This document shows positions 15,768 through 23,833 of a stretch of 64,000 nucleotides of DNA, piece by piece. The notes below the pieces were generated by a model that was given only the letters and a program-made list of their open reading frames with translations, was not told the DNA's origin and made no database searches. This stretch comes from Salimicrobium humidisoli (lineage in GTDB: Bacteria > Bacillota > Bacilli > Bacillales > Halobacillaceae): the NCBI RefSeq assembly GCF_002295105.1, contig NZ_NSGH01000001.1, positions 1 through 64,000 on the forward strand. Reading direction: 5' to 3'. The number at the start of each line of letters is the position of its first letter. Within the stretch, counting starts at the first letter, position 1. The position numbers were made by a program, and so were the translations under genes.

Positions 15768-16418
15768 TTAATCTTGTTTATTCCTCCTATACATCATCGT
15801 CAGGAAAAACAAATAACAGCCTGTTACTGTCAAATATGCTATTAAGTAATTTAGAGTAAACAGCTCAATCTTGCTGGTTATTATTATTCGAATAGCGAAA
15901 AAAGCAAGTGGGAGAGCTACCAGTGCAGAAGCACAAAAACGAATCATTTTCTGGAAGTAGTGCAGTAAGTGATGATTCCATAATATTTTTCTGTTCGAAA
16001 CAAACCATATATTGCTGCCCAGAAAAAAAAGAATCAATGGAAGGGAAGAGGAAATATTCATCTCTCCGAACAATATCGGAAGAGAGAGACCTCCCAAAGT
16101 AGCTATCGAAAACACTGTGTAGTATTTAATTAAATTATTATTCGACTTGTGATAATAACCAAGCTCGTCTTTATACTCTTCTGTTATTTCGTCTGCAATG
16201 ACTTTAGGAGGAGCGAAATTATTTACGACGTCCTCAGGTATTTCTCTATCATTTACACTTTTTGAAGCGTCCAATTCAAGAGCATATTCATACAGTTCGG
16301 ATTTTATTTCCTCGATATGTCGATAACGGTCGTCATTAGGCAGGCTCTTGAGATAGTAGCTCAATTTGTTTAGAAAGTTTTTTACTGTACTGCTTGAAAA
16401 AAACACGTCTTTGTTCAT
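15768..16418 (-). CDS. HAAS-domain membrane protein
   Basis: A 216-aa protein. Its N-terminal about 90 residues (LNKLSYYLKSLPNDDRYRHI, then EIKSELYEYALEL) form the helical HAAS/DUF1700-like module typical of proteins encoded next to PadR regulators. Four hydrophobic segments follow (about residues 105-205). It starts nine bases after the PadR gene, in the same operon. In known pairs the PadR-like protein represses the operon and the HAAS protein acts at the membrane; the signal is unknown. Confidence 0.65.
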   Translation of the reverse strand: MNKDVFFSSSTVKNFLNKLSYYLKSLPNDDRYRHIEEIKSELYEYALELDASKSVNDREIPEDVVNNFAPPKVIADEITEEYKDELGYYHKSNNNLIKYYTVFSIATLGGLSLPILFGEMNISSSLPLILFFLGSNIWFVSNRKILWNHHLLHYFQKMIRFCASALVALPLAFFAIRIIITSKIELFTLNYLIAYLTVTGCYLFFLTMMYRRNKQD

Positions 16419-16427
16419 AGCTCGTAA

Positions 16428-16766
16428 TTATTCTCCTTCCTCTAATAAGCTGACCAGTGCTTCATACACAGACTTTTGACTACGAAATCGATAGTCTAGT
16501 ACTTCGCTCCCTTCTCTTGTAATACGATAATATTTTCTCTTCGGCCCATCTTCAGAGTCTTCCCAATAAACGTCCGCCCACTTGTTATTTGTGATTCTCC
16601 TTAGAATAGGGTAGATAGATCCATTTGGAATTTCAAAAACGGATGTTCTTTTTAACTCTCTGATAATTTGATACCCATACATCGGACGTTTACTGATCAA
16701 AGCTAGCACAGCGACTTCAAATACACCTTTTCTTAATTGAATAACCCATTTGTCATTTTCATCCAT
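16428..16766 (-). CDS. PadR-family transcriptional regulator
   Basis: A 112-aa PadR-type winged helix protein. The N-terminal motif VIQLRKGVFEVAVLALISKR then PMYGYQIIREL is diagnostic. GSIYPILRRI is the recognition helix region, and GPKRKYYRITREG is the wing. First gene of a two-gene operon with the HAAS protein. A perfect inverted repeat 24-46 bases upstream of its start is a likely autoregulatory operator. Confidence 0.9.
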   Translation of the reverse strand: MDENDKWVIQLRKGVFEVAVLALISKRPMYGYQIIRELKRTSVFEIPNGSIYPILRRITNNKWADVYWEDSEDGPKRKYYRITREGSEVLDYRFRSQKSVYEALVSLLEEGE

Positions 16767-16789
16767 AATTTAATTTTACAATGAACTTA

Positions 16790-16812
16790 ACTATATTTCA
16801 ATGATATATAGT
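16790..16812 (-). promoter_or_regulatory. Probable PadR operator
   Basis: ACTATAT-N9-ATATAGT is a perfect 7-bp inverted repeat with arms about 1.5 helical turns apart. It sits just upstream of the padR-like start at 16766. PadR proteins are known to bind such AT-rich palindromes (for example ATGT-N8-ACAT) over their own promoter. Confidence 0.55.
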
Positions 16813-16965
16813 AAGCAGTTATGAGGTCATTAAGATGAGTATGTAGATGCTGTGGATTTCTTTTCAATTCACGTTTTATCTCCCCTTGTTTCCATTATTA
16901 TAAAAAATCTCGTACTCAACCGCGTCGATGCTATAATGGATACCAATTAAAAGGGAGGGATCCTG

Positions 16966-17712
16966 ATGCCGGATTTAACGGATAACGTCGTACTCGTCAC
17001 AGGCGCAAACCGGGGGCAGGGACTGGCGATCGCCGCTCACCTTGCCGACCTTGGTGCCATAGTGGGCGTCGGAGCAAGAAATTATGAGGAAGCGAAAGAG
17101 AAAGCGCGGGAAATTGGCGAAGAACGGGCTTTCCCTGTCCGGCTCGATGTTACGAAGCAGGAAGACTGGAGAGACGCCGTTGATTACATAGTGGATGAAT
17201 ACGAGCGGATCGACGCTCTCGTCAACAATGCAGGGCTACTGATACGCAAACCGCTGGAAAAGCTCACTATGGAAGAATACGAGCAGATGATTCAGGTGAA
17301 CCAGCTCGGCGCTTTTATGGGAATGCAGGCGGTCATTCCACAGATGGAAAAGCAGAAGAAAGGCTCGATTGTAAATAACGTATCGATTTCGGCATTTGCT
17401 CCTATCAGCCAGTCTTCTGCCTATGCAGCTACGAAGGCGGCGGTCGTGGCCATGTCGAAAGCGGCCGCTATCGAGCAGGGGCCAAAGGGAATAAGGGTAA
17501 ACATGATCCATCCCGGAGGCGTTGAGACAGAAATGGCTACGGAAGGAAAAGGCGTACCTGCTTTCTACGATTCGGTACCGCTCGGGCGGATCGGTCAGCC
17601 TACAGAAATCGCCCGCGCCGTCGCCTATCTGGCTTCGGACGACAGTTCCTACTGCACGGGAGCGGAAATTACTGTCGACGGAGGCATGACGCTCGGTACC
17701 GCGGACAGGTAA
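16966..17712 (+). CDS. SDR-family NAD(P)-dependent oxidoreductase
   Basis: A 248-aa classical short-chain dehydrogenase. The cofactor motif TGANRGQG is at about residue 13, NNAG at about 88, catalytic Ser in VSISAFAP, and YAATK (Tyr-x-x-x-Lys) at about 153. The PGG motif is HPGGVETEMA. The C-terminus TVDGGMTLG is the usual SDR end. ATG 16966 has AAAGGGAGG. Substrate is unknown; related proteins are annotated as 3-oxoacyl-ACP reductase or sugar/alcohol dehydrogenases. Confidence 0.9.
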   Translation: MPDLTDNVVLVTGANRGQGLAIAAHLADLGAIVGVGARNYEEAKEKAREIGEERAFPVRLDVTKQEDWRDAVDYIVDEYERIDALVNNAGLLIRKPLEKLTMEEYEQMIQVNQLGAFMGMQAVIPQMEKQKKGSIVNNVSISAFAPISQSSAYAATKAAVVAMSKAAAIEQGPKGIRVNMIHPGGVETEMATEGKGVPAFYDSVPLGRIGQPTEIARAVAYLASDDSSYCTGAEITVDGGMTLGTADR

Positions 17713-17717
17713 CGCCG

Positions 17718-17747
17718 ACACCGGAGATCCCCTCTCTTTCGATTATA
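17718..17747 (+). promoter_or_regulatory. Conserved bipartite element upstream of DUF1659, copy 1
   Basis: ACACCGGA, 14 bases, CGATTATA. The same two blocks with 14 and 13 base spacing occur at 19748-19777 and 19961-19989, each about 15-25 bases before a DUF1659 gene or pseudogene. Spacers are not conserved, which is what a promoter for an alternative sigma factor would look like. Confidence 0.5.
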
Positions 17748-17769
17748 AAGAAGAAGGGAGGGATTAAAT

Positions 17770-18006
17770 ATGGTGATTACCACAACACGTACCGGTTCAG
17801 CGTTGAACATCCAGTTCCGTACAGGCAGAACCGAAGAAGGGAAACCCACGTACAAAACGAAGTCTTTCCGAAATGTACGTACCGATGCCACGACGCAGTC
17901 GCTTTACGAAGTAGTGCTTAAGCTGAAAGATTTACAGCAGCACTCCATCATCAAAGTGACGAGAGAAGATGAATCTCTTCTCCGCGAAGCAGAACAGCAA
18001 TCGTAA
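17770..18006 (+). CDS. DUF1659 domain protein (stand-alone copy)
   Basis: A 78-aa protein matching DUF1659: an N-terminal strand region (TRTGSALNIQFRTG), then KPTYKTKSFRNVRTDATTQS, and SLYEVVLKLKDLQQH leading to VTREDES. Function of the family is unknown; members occur in short operons with DUF2922 and YvrJ. Here the partners are missing, unlike the complete set at 20013-20653. ATG 17770 follows GAAGGGAGGG. Confidence 0.85.
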   Translation: MVITTTRTGSALNIQFRTGRTEEGKPTYKTKSFRNVRTDATTQSLYEVVLKLKDLQQHSIIKVTREDESLLREAEQQS

Positions 18007-18009
18007 AAG

Positions 18010-18036
18010 GAGAAGTCGTCCCTCGGGGCGGCTTCT
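18010..18036 (+). terminator. Stem-loop terminator after DUF1659
   Basis: AGAAG-CG-CCC and GGG-CG-CTTCT pair around TC and neighbours. It is related in sequence (GTCGTCCCTC) to the terminator at 19911, showing that the duplicated unit includes its terminator. Confidence 0.6.
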
Positions 18037-18141
18037 TACTTTGAAGAAATAGCCTGGACAAGGTGTCCCTTGTGCATTTATGTTCGAACAAATCATTGAT
18101 TCTACTATATAAAATGCCATTTCCAGGATAAGGAGGTAACC

Positions 18142-18309
18142 ATGATTATAAAAACAGTTGCAGCCTCATTGATAGCTGGAATATTTTACACAATATTTAT
18201 GAATATATTTGCTAAAAAGAATAATATAGATACTTCCAGAGTATATGTGAGCGGAATAGCATTTACTGTTATCGTTTTCGCTGCATTCCTATTACTGGGA
18301 GTGTTTTAA
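18142..18309 (+). CDS. Small membrane protein, 55 aa
   Basis: MIIKTVAASLIAGIFYTIFM, a polar loop (FAKKNNIDTSRVYVS) and a second membrane helix ending FLLLGVF. AAGGAGGT five bases upstream of ATG 18142 is a near-perfect ribosome site. A decayed copy lies at 15372-15533. No family recognised. Confidence 0.65.
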   Translation: MIIKTVAASLIAGIFYTIFMNIFAKKNNIDTSRVYVSGIAFTVIVFAAFLLLGVF

Positions 18310-18426
18310 AGTGCTCTCTTGATTCAGCATCTGTAATCTATTTATGTTGCCAACGGCTGCGTGCTTCACTATGATGGTCATATTGCCAACTGAAATACGA
18401 AAATAGCATAAGTGGAGGGACGAACA

Positions 18427-18747
18427 ATGAGAAACATGATGAAAGCAATGATTACATTGTTTCTGGCTGCTGGAGTGTTAGCTGCTTGCGGAGGAGACGA
18501 TAAAGAAAAAGCTGACGTTTTTGCCGAAAAAGATTGGCCGGAGCTCGAAGTGGTTAAGGAAGAAATAGGTACCGATTTCGAATCTGCAGATGTGGAGAAT
18601 GACGAAGGAAACAGCAGAGTGATTCTTTATGAAAACGAAGGAAAGCCGGAATATAAGTCTGTATACATTTTAGATGAAGAGCGTTTGAAAATTATCAGCA
18701 CTCAGGATGATGGCGAAGGGCAAATTTATAATGAAGTGATCCGTTAA
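18427..18747 (+). CDS. Small acidic lipoprotein
   Basis: A 106-aa protein with a lipoprotein signal (MRNMMKAMITLFLAAGVLAA then Cys) and an acidic mature domain (GGDDKEKADVFAEKDWPELE, ending IYNEVIR). ATG 18427 has GGAGGGA six bases upstream; the GTG at 18412 overlaps that site. No domain recognised; it should be anchored on the outer face of the membrane. Confidence 0.7.
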   Translation: MRNMMKAMITLFLAAGVLAACGGDDKEKADVFAEKDWPELEVVKEEIGTDFESADVENDEGNSRVILYENEGKPEYKSVYILDEERLKIISTQDDGEGQIYNEVIR

Positions 18748-18814
18748 TTCTTTTATAACCGCTATGTTTCCGTATCAAATCACTGCTTATACACATACGG
18801 CAAGGAGGCCAAAG

Positions 18815-19747
18815 ATGGAAACGATGAAAGCTTTCGTTCGAAAGAATGCACGGAATGATGATGTTGAATTGGAAAACGTAGCAATCCCCTCTATAGACAA
18901 GGGGGAAGTACTGGTGAAGATTCAGGCGTTCGGGGTCGGCGTTCACGACCGGTATTTTACTCCGCCCGATGTCCGGTTCCCTTACCCGATCGGCATAGAA
19001 GGGTCCGGCATTGTCACGAAAACCGGCAGTGATGTCTCCGGTCTTCAGGAAGGGGACAGGGTGATACTTTCAGCCAGTATGCAGCAAAAAGGGGGAAGCT
19101 GGGCCGAGTACGCCACTGTTTCATCGGAAATGGTCGTTCCGTTTCTGGAGGAGATTGATTTTCTTCAGGCAGCTGCTCTTCCGGTGGCCGGTAAGACGGC
19201 CGTTGAAAGTATGGAGTCCCTGGATCTTAAACAAGGAGATACGTTGTTTGTAGCTGGGGCTTCCGGTGCCATTGGTACGTTACTTATACAGTTGGCAAAT
19301 AAGCAGGGAATCCGGGTGATCGGCTCTGCTTCTGCCAAAAACCACGAGTACATGCTCTCTCTGGGAGCAGAAGAGACAGTCGATTATTCAAATCCTCAGT
19401 GGAAAGATAACGTTACGGCATGGGTGTCAGGCGGTGTCGATGCGGCTTTAGCCATCCAGCCCGGTACAACGAGAGACAGTATAGACGTGGTGAAAGAGGG
19501 CGGCAAAGTTATTACGGTTTCCGATGATAGTGTTGAAACGGAAAGAAACGTCACGGTTCACCAATTGCAGCACAAGTTAAGTTTTCCCTATGCTATCAAC
19601 GTACTTGTTAAAGCCATTCTTGCAGGAGATATACGCCCCGTTCTCGAGAACGTGTACGAATTTAAACAAGCGCTGGACGCGTTGAAAAAGACTGAGACAA
19701 GACACGCTCGAGGAAAGCTTGTCGTTTCTGCAATGAGAAACTGCTAG
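18815..19747 (+). CDS. Zinc-type alcohol dehydrogenase-like NADP-dependent oxidoreductase (quinone reductase group)
   Basis: A 310-aa medium-chain dehydrogenase without the catalytic zinc Cys. The GroES-like N-terminus (GEVLVKIQAFGVGVHDRYFT, GIEGSGIVTKTG) is followed by a Rossmann domain with GASGAIGTLLIQLANKQG at about residue 145. The layout is that of quinone oxidoreductase/enoyl reductase relatives that use NADPH. ATG 18815 has AAGGAGGCC. Located between DUF1659 copies without obvious functional link. Confidence 0.85.
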   Translation: METMKAFVRKNARNDDVELENVAIPSIDKGEVLVKIQAFGVGVHDRYFTPPDVRFPYPIGIEGSGIVTKTGSDVSGLQEGDRVILSASMQQKGGSWAEYATVSSEMVVPFLEEIDFLQAAALPVAGKTAVESMESLDLKQGDTLFVAGASGAIGTLLIQLANKQGIRVIGSASAKNHEYMLSLGAEETVDYSNPQWKDNVTAWVSGGVDAALAIQPGTTRDSIDVVKEGGKVITVSDDSVETERNVTVHQLQHKLSFPYAINVLVKAILAGDIRPVLENVYEFKQALDALKKTETRHARGKLVVSAMRNC

Positions 19748-19777
19748 ACACCGGAGACTTCTTCCCCTGCGATTATA
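19748..19777 (+). promoter_or_regulatory. Conserved bipartite element, copy 2
   Basis: ACACCGGA, 14 bases, CGATTATA, directly after the oxidoreductase stop and upstream of the DUF1659 pseudogene at 19793. Confidence 0.5.
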
Positions 19778-19792
19778 GCGTTGAGGGGGAAT

Positions 19793-19903
19793 ACGGCGGT
19801 TACGACCACACGTACCGGTTCGGCGTTAAATATCCAGTAGCAGCACCCCATCGTCACAGTGATAAGAGAAGATGAATCTCTTCTCTATAAAGCAGCAGAA
19901 TAA
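19793..19903 (+). pseudogene. DUF1659 pseudogene with internal deletion
   Basis: ACGACCACACGTACCGGTTC matches the 5' part of the gene at 17770. The start is ACG instead of ATG, and a TAG occurs after CAG. About 100 bases of the middle are deleted, and AGAAGATGAATCTCTTCTC resumes the 3' end. It keeps both the upstream bipartite element and the terminator. Confidence 0.8.
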
Positions 19904-19910
19904 TAGTTAG

Positions 19911-19938
19911 AGTCGTCCCTCAGGGCGGCTTTTTTTTT
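19911..19938 (+). terminator. Terminator of the DUF1659 pseudogene unit
   Basis: GTCGTCCCTCAGGGCGGC followed by nine T. Nearly the same stem as at 18010-18036. Confidence 0.7.
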
Positions 19939-19960
19939 CAAAAAATATCCGGCAGAACTG

Positions 19961-19989
19961 ACACCGGATGCGGTAGCGTTTCGATTATA
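19961..19989 (+). promoter_or_regulatory. Conserved bipartite element, copy 3
   Basis: ACACCGGA, 13 bases, CGATTATA, upstream of the intact DUF1659-DUF2922-YvrJ operon. Confidence 0.5.
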
Positions 19990-20012
19990 GGTGTGAAAGG
20001 AGGGAAACGCTG

Positions 20013-20243
20013 ATGGCTCTTATGACACAACGAATCAACTCGACATTGAAACTGGATTTTGAAACAGGAGTGGACGAACTCGGCCAGCCGGTCTACAAGA
20101 CGAAATCGTTCCGTAATGTCCGCACAGAAGCTACGGCCGAAGCACTTTACGCCGTTGCCGAAAAACTCGAATCACTGCAACAGTATCCGCTTTACGAAGT
20201 AACAAGAGACGATGAATCATCGATCGTCCATATCCAGGACTAA
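20013..20243 (+). CDS. DUF1659 domain protein
   Basis: A 76-aa paralog of the protein at 17770 (TQRINSTLKLDFETG, GQPVYKTKSFRNVRTEATAE). First gene of a complete DUF1659-DUF2922-YvrJ unit; AAAGGAGGG precedes ATG 20013. The family has no known function. The conserved gene trio suggests a shared small complex. Confidence 0.9.
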   Translation: MALMTQRINSTLKLDFETGVDELGQPVYKTKSFRNVRTEATAEALYAVAEKLESLQQYPLYEVTRDDESSIVHIQD

Positions 20244-20257
20244 GGAGGAAGTAGAAA

Positions 20258-20470
20258 ATGAAGAAATTAGAATTGAAGTTTCTTAATGAAGAAGAAAAAG
20301 TCGTCACCGTTTCTCTGGATGCCCCGGCAGAACCGGCGGACCCCGTGGCTATCAACGCTGCGATGGACGAAATCATCGCCCAGGACTGTTTCTTATCCTC
20401 AGGCGGCGGTCTCGTTTCCAAGAAACAGGCCCGCATTGTAGAACGTAACGTCAACGATATTCAAATCTAA
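20258..20470 (+). CDS. DUF2922 domain protein
   Basis: A 70-aa protein (KKLELKFLNEEEKVVTVSLD, then INAAMDEIIAQDCF and KKQARIVERNVNDIQI) with the DUF2922 pattern. It starts 14 bases after the DUF1659 stop with AAGGAGGAAG. Function unknown; conserved neighbour of DUF1659 and YvrJ in Bacillaceae. Confidence 0.85.
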   Translation: MKKLELKFLNEEEKVVTVSLDAPAEPADPVAINAAMDEIIAQDCFLSSGGGLVSKKQARIVERNVNDIQI

Positions 20471-20518
20471 CACTGGGAAGCCGCCGTACAGGCGGTTTTT
20501 CCTGTAGGAGGGACCATT

Positions 20519-20653
20519 ATGGACATGGGGGTACAGTTTCTGACGGACGTCGGTTTCCCGATTGCGGTCACATTTTACCTGCTGCACCGCATCGAAGGAA
20601 AACTGGACGTTCTCATCGAAACGATCCATCAGTTGCCGGGAGATAAAGCCTGA
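20519..20653 (+). CDS. YvrJ family protein
   Basis: A 44-aa protein, MDMGVQFLTDVGFPIAVTFY, then LLHRIEGKLDVLIETIHQL. This is the typical YvrJ peptide: a short membrane helix plus an amphipathic tail. GTAGGAGGG precedes ATG 20519. Third gene of the DUF1659 operon. Confidence 0.85.
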   Translation: MDMGVQFLTDVGFPIAVTFYLLHRIEGKLDVLIETIHQLPGDKA

Positions 20654-20670
20654 TTGAACTATTCAATAGT

Positions 20671-20725
20671 AAAACCCGCCTCTTTTCCACCGCGTTTATA
20701 CGACGTGGAGGAAAGGCGGGTTTTT
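20671..20725 (+). terminator. Terminator of the DUF1659-DUF2922-YvrJ operon
   Basis: AAAACCCGCCT and AGGCGGGTTTTT at the outside and CCAC/GTGG inside form a long stem, followed by T5. Confidence 0.85.
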
Positions 20726-20834
20726 CACATTTAATCATCTAAATTTTTAGATTATAATGGTTCTTAGCGGGAAGACTGTATATATATCGGGATTATTCCC
20801 GACATTCATTATTCTCAAAGGAGGAGTATCACCC

Positions 20835-21884
20835 ATGAAAGCAGCAGTATGGTATGGAAAAAAAGACTTGCGTGTAGAAGAGAGGGAAGAGAAACCTCTG
20901 AATGATGATGAAGTGAAAGTCCGGGTCGGCTGGGCAGGTATTTGTGGAAGTGACCTTCATGAATATGAAGAAGGTCCTGTCTTCGTACCGAATGAAGAGA
21001 AAGATGAGCTTACAGGAGAACAGGCACCTCTTACCATGGGCCACGAGTTTGCCGGGGTCGTTGAGGAAGTTGGTGCGAATGTAAAGAATGTTAAAAAAGG
21101 GGACCGTGTAGCAATAAATCCTACGTTGACTCACGGCGATAAACCGGAAGACGTGGATATCTATGATGGGTTCAGTTTTATAGGCCTCCACGGTGATGGA
21201 GGATTTACGAAGTATGCCAACGTTCCGGAAGAAAATGCTTATCTTTTACCGGAGTCCATGACCTTGCAGGATGGCGCACTCGTAGAACCAACCGCAGTAG
21301 CTGTACAGGCAATAAAAGAAGCAGATATGTCGTTCGGTGATACGGTTGCTGTGTTTGGAGTCGGACCTATAGGTCTTGCTACGATTCTGGCTGCGAAGGC
21401 TGCAGGAGCTACAAGGATTATTGCTCTGGACCTTTCTGAAAAGCGTCTTCAGAAAGCGGCAGAGGTCGGGGCGACAGACGTTATCAATTCCGGAGAGAAA
21501 GATCCCGTAGAAGCAGTTCATGAACTGGAGTCGGACGGAGTAGACACAGCTTTTGAAGTAGCCGGAGTAGAACCTACCTTCAATCAGGCCATAAGCGTAA
21601 CGAAGGCAAGAGGAACAATGGTGATTGTGTCTATTTTTTCTAAGGCTATTGAGTGGAACCCGATGCAGTTAACTGGAAGTGGTGTGAAACTGACCTCAAC
21701 TATCGCCTATTCGCCGAGCACATTCCAGCGAACTATTGATCTTATGGGAACCGGACAGTTAAACCCTCGCGGAATAATTACGGATAAGATTAAACTCGAT
21801 GATATTGTAGACAAAGGATTCGAAGCTTTGAGCAACGATAAATCTCAGGCGAAGATTCTTGTAGAATTGAGTGGAGAAAAATAA
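20835..21884 (+). CDS. bdhA: (R,R)-butanediol dehydrogenase
   Basis: A 349-aa zinc alcohol dehydrogenase. Catalytic zinc ligands are visible as Cys in WAGICGSDLHEY (about residue 37) and His-Glu in MGHEFAG (about residue 73). The NAD site is VFGVGPIGLATI at about 180. The segment that carries four structural-zinc Cys in many ADHs is replaced by a Cys-free loop (HGDKPEDVDIYDGFSFIG), as in B. subtilis BdhA. The enzyme interconverts acetoin and 2,3-butanediol with NAD(H). ATG 20835 is used (AAAGGAGGAG upstream); the frame is open further upstream. Confidence 0.8.
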   Translation: MKAAVWYGKKDLRVEEREEKPLNDDEVKVRVGWAGICGSDLHEYEEGPVFVPNEEKDELTGEQAPLTMGHEFAGVVEEVGANVKNVKKGDRVAINPTLTHGDKPEDVDIYDGFSFIGLHGDGGFTKYANVPEENAYLLPESMTLQDGALVEPTAVAVQAIKEADMSFGDTVAVFGVGPIGLATILAAKAAGATRIIALDLSEKRLQKAAEVGATDVINSGEKDPVEAVHELESDGVDTAFEVAGVEPTFNQAISVTKARGTMVIVSIFSKAIEWNPMQLTGSGVKLTSTIAYSPSTFQRTIDLMGTGQLNPRGIITDKIKLDDIVDKGFEALSNDKSQAKILVELSGEK

Positions 21885-21904
21885 TAAGAATATCTGAATT
21901 CTAT

Positions 21905-21938
21905 AAATCACAGGGCGTCTGATGCTCTGTGATTTTTT
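21905..21938 (+). terminator. Terminator of bdhA
   Basis: AAATCACAG and CTGTGATTTTTT pair around a 12-base loop containing GC/GC. Confidence 0.9.
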
Positions 21939-22018
21939 GTGTACAGTCGGAATTGGTAGGTGTAACCGCGAAGAGTGTGTATAATGAAAGGTTAGATGCA
22001 AAAAAAGGAGTTCTGATG

Positions 22019-23362
22019 ATGAATAAAATGCAGTTATGGATGAGAATGCGGGACAGCTTCTGGTTCCTTCCTACGGTTTACAGTTTACTGGCACTCGTAG
22101 TAGTGACGATGACCAATACGATCGATACTTTTCTCGTGCCGGTTATTACCGACAACGTGCCGTCCACTTTTTTCCTCAGTAAATCGACCGCCTCATCTAT
22201 GTACGGCTCCCTCATCACAGCTGTACTGACGATGACGACGATCAGTTTTTCGACTATTATGGTTGTACTTACGACGTATACTACCCAGTTCTCTCCGAGG
22301 ACGCTTCAGGACTTCATGAAAAGCAGAGTCACCCAGCACGTGCTCGGTGTGTTCTCGTTCGGGTTCGTCTTTACGCTGATCAACCTGTTTCTGCTCGGAA
22401 GCAGCAGCAAAAAAGAGTTTCTCGGACCGTTCTTCACCGTTCTGGTCGCTATCATATGTCTCGGTTTCTTTATTCTGTTCATCCACCACTCTTCCCGTTT
22501 CCTTCAGGTGAACAGCCTGATCGGTAAAATACGAGGAGATGCTTCTGCTCTTATTGCGAATACGTTCCGGGAAAAAGAGTACAAAGAGGCTGTAGAGTGG
22601 GACGAACAGGAAATCGCCAAGTGGGAGGATAAAGAGCCTTACGTCATTAAAGCGAAACAGTCAGGTTACCTGCAGGGGATAGAAATCAAGAGTCTCCTGA
22701 CATACGCGAGAAATCACGACGTGCTGTTCGCGGCTGTCTTCCGTACCGGTGACTACATTCAAAAAGGTGCCCCTTTGTTTTACTACTGGGAAAAGAATGA
22801 GACAGAAGAGGAGACGGATGTGGAAGCAGCCACGGATTACGTTCTGGTCGGAAACGAGCGGACGGACGTGCAGGACATCGAGTTTTCCATACAGAAGCTC
22901 GTGGAAATCGCGGTTCGCGCTATTTCCCCGGGAATAAACGACCCTCATACAGCCGTAAACTGCATTAACCGTATCGGATCTCTGATGGCAGAACTTGCAA
23001 GCGTCCATCGCCCGGTGCGTTATTATGCGGATCGGGACGATGAACTCAGGTTCATGATGGAACCGAAGAAGTTCCGCGACTATCTGTACAAAGGTTTCTA
23101 TCAGATCCGTCTGTACGGAAAGCAGGATCTCACCGTCATGGATGCAATGCTTGAAGGACTCTATAAAATAGCGATCGTCCATCACGGCCACATTAAAGAA
23201 GAGACGTGGGAGTTCGCGAAGTATATCATCGAGTCGACCGACACTGATGAAATGCACGAAATCGATTATGACCGCTTCTATGAAACGTGCAAAAAAATGG
23301 CGGACGAGTGCGGGAAAGAATTACCTCTCGAGCGTGTAACAGGAGGTCGCCCGGCCATCTAA
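22019..23362 (+). CDS. DUF2254 family membrane protein
   Basis: A 447-aa protein. Four membrane segments occupy the first about 170 residues, including SSMYGSLITAVLTMTTISFS, typical of DUF2254, and TTQFSPRTLQDFM. A soluble domain follows with ISPGINDPHTAVNCINRIGS and RPVRYYAD. Family function is unknown. Tandem ATGs at 22016 and 22019 follow AAAAAAGGAG; 22019 gives the better spacing. Confidence 0.85.
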   Translation: MNKMQLWMRMRDSFWFLPTVYSLLALVVVTMTNTIDTFLVPVITDNVPSTFFLSKSTASSMYGSLITAVLTMTTISFSTIMVVLTTYTTQFSPRTLQDFMKSRVTQHVLGVFSFGFVFTLINLFLLGSSSKKEFLGPFFTVLVAIICLGFFILFIHHSSRFLQVNSLIGKIRGDASALIANTFREKEYKEAVEWDEQEIAKWEDKEPYVIKAKQSGYLQGIEIKSLLTYARNHDVLFAAVFRTGDYIQKGAPLFYYWEKNETEEETDVEAATDYVLVGNERTDVQDIEFSIQKLVEIAVRAISPGINDPHTAVNCINRIGSLMAELASVHRPVRYYADRDDELRFMMEPKKFRDYLYKGFYQIRLYGKQDLTVMDAMLEGLYKIAIVHHGHIKEETWEFAKYIIESTDTDEMHEIDYDRFYETCKKMADECGKELPLERVTGGRPAI

Positions 23363-23377
23363 TAAAGACAAAGTTTA

Positions 23378-23415
23378 AAAAGTCCTGAACGGCCGAACGC
23401 CTTCAGGACTTTTTA
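23378..23415. terminator. Bidirectional terminator
   Basis: AAAAAGTCCTGAA and TTCAGGACTTTTT form a perfect 13-bp stem between the convergent DUF2254 and DUF2200 genes. Confidence 0.9.
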
Positions 23416-23426
23416 AATGAATATAA

Positions 23427-23777
23427 CTAATCCCGCAAAATCTTCTCCATCGCTTTCCCTTTCGCCAGCTCATCCACCAGTTTGTCCAGGTAGCGGATTT
23501 CCTGCATGACCGGTTCTTCGATATCCTCTACACGTACTCCGCAAATAACGCCCGTAATCATTTTCCTCGAAGGGTTAAGAGCGGGGGCTTCCTCAAAGAA
23601 CGTTTCGAAATCTGTTCCCTGTTCGAGCTGCTCGTCGAGCTGTTCCTGACTGTATCCTGTCAGCCAGCGGGTGATTTCATCGACTTCTTCCCTGGAGCGC
23701 CCCTTTTTCTCCGCTTTCGTAATGTAATGGGGATACACTTTCGCAACACTCATAGTATAGATTTTGTGCTTCGCCAT
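23427..23777 (-). CDS. DUF2200 family protein
   Basis: A 116-aa soluble protein, [20 protein letters not shown], then [15 protein letters not shown], ending [19 protein letters not shown]. This matches the widespread DUF2200 family of unknown function in length and motifs. ATG 23777 has AAAGGAGGCGGGAGG. Confidence 0.85.
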   Translation of the reverse strand: MAKHKIYTMSVAKVYPHYITKAEKKGRSREEVDEITRWLTGYSQEQLDEQLEQGTDFETFFEEAPALNPSRKMITGVICGVRVEDIEEPVMQEIRYLDKLVDELAKGKAMEKILRD

Positions 23778-23833
23778 CCTCCCGCCTCCTTTTACCGTTT
23801 CTTATTCTTATCATATCACAGCACACCGGGGTG

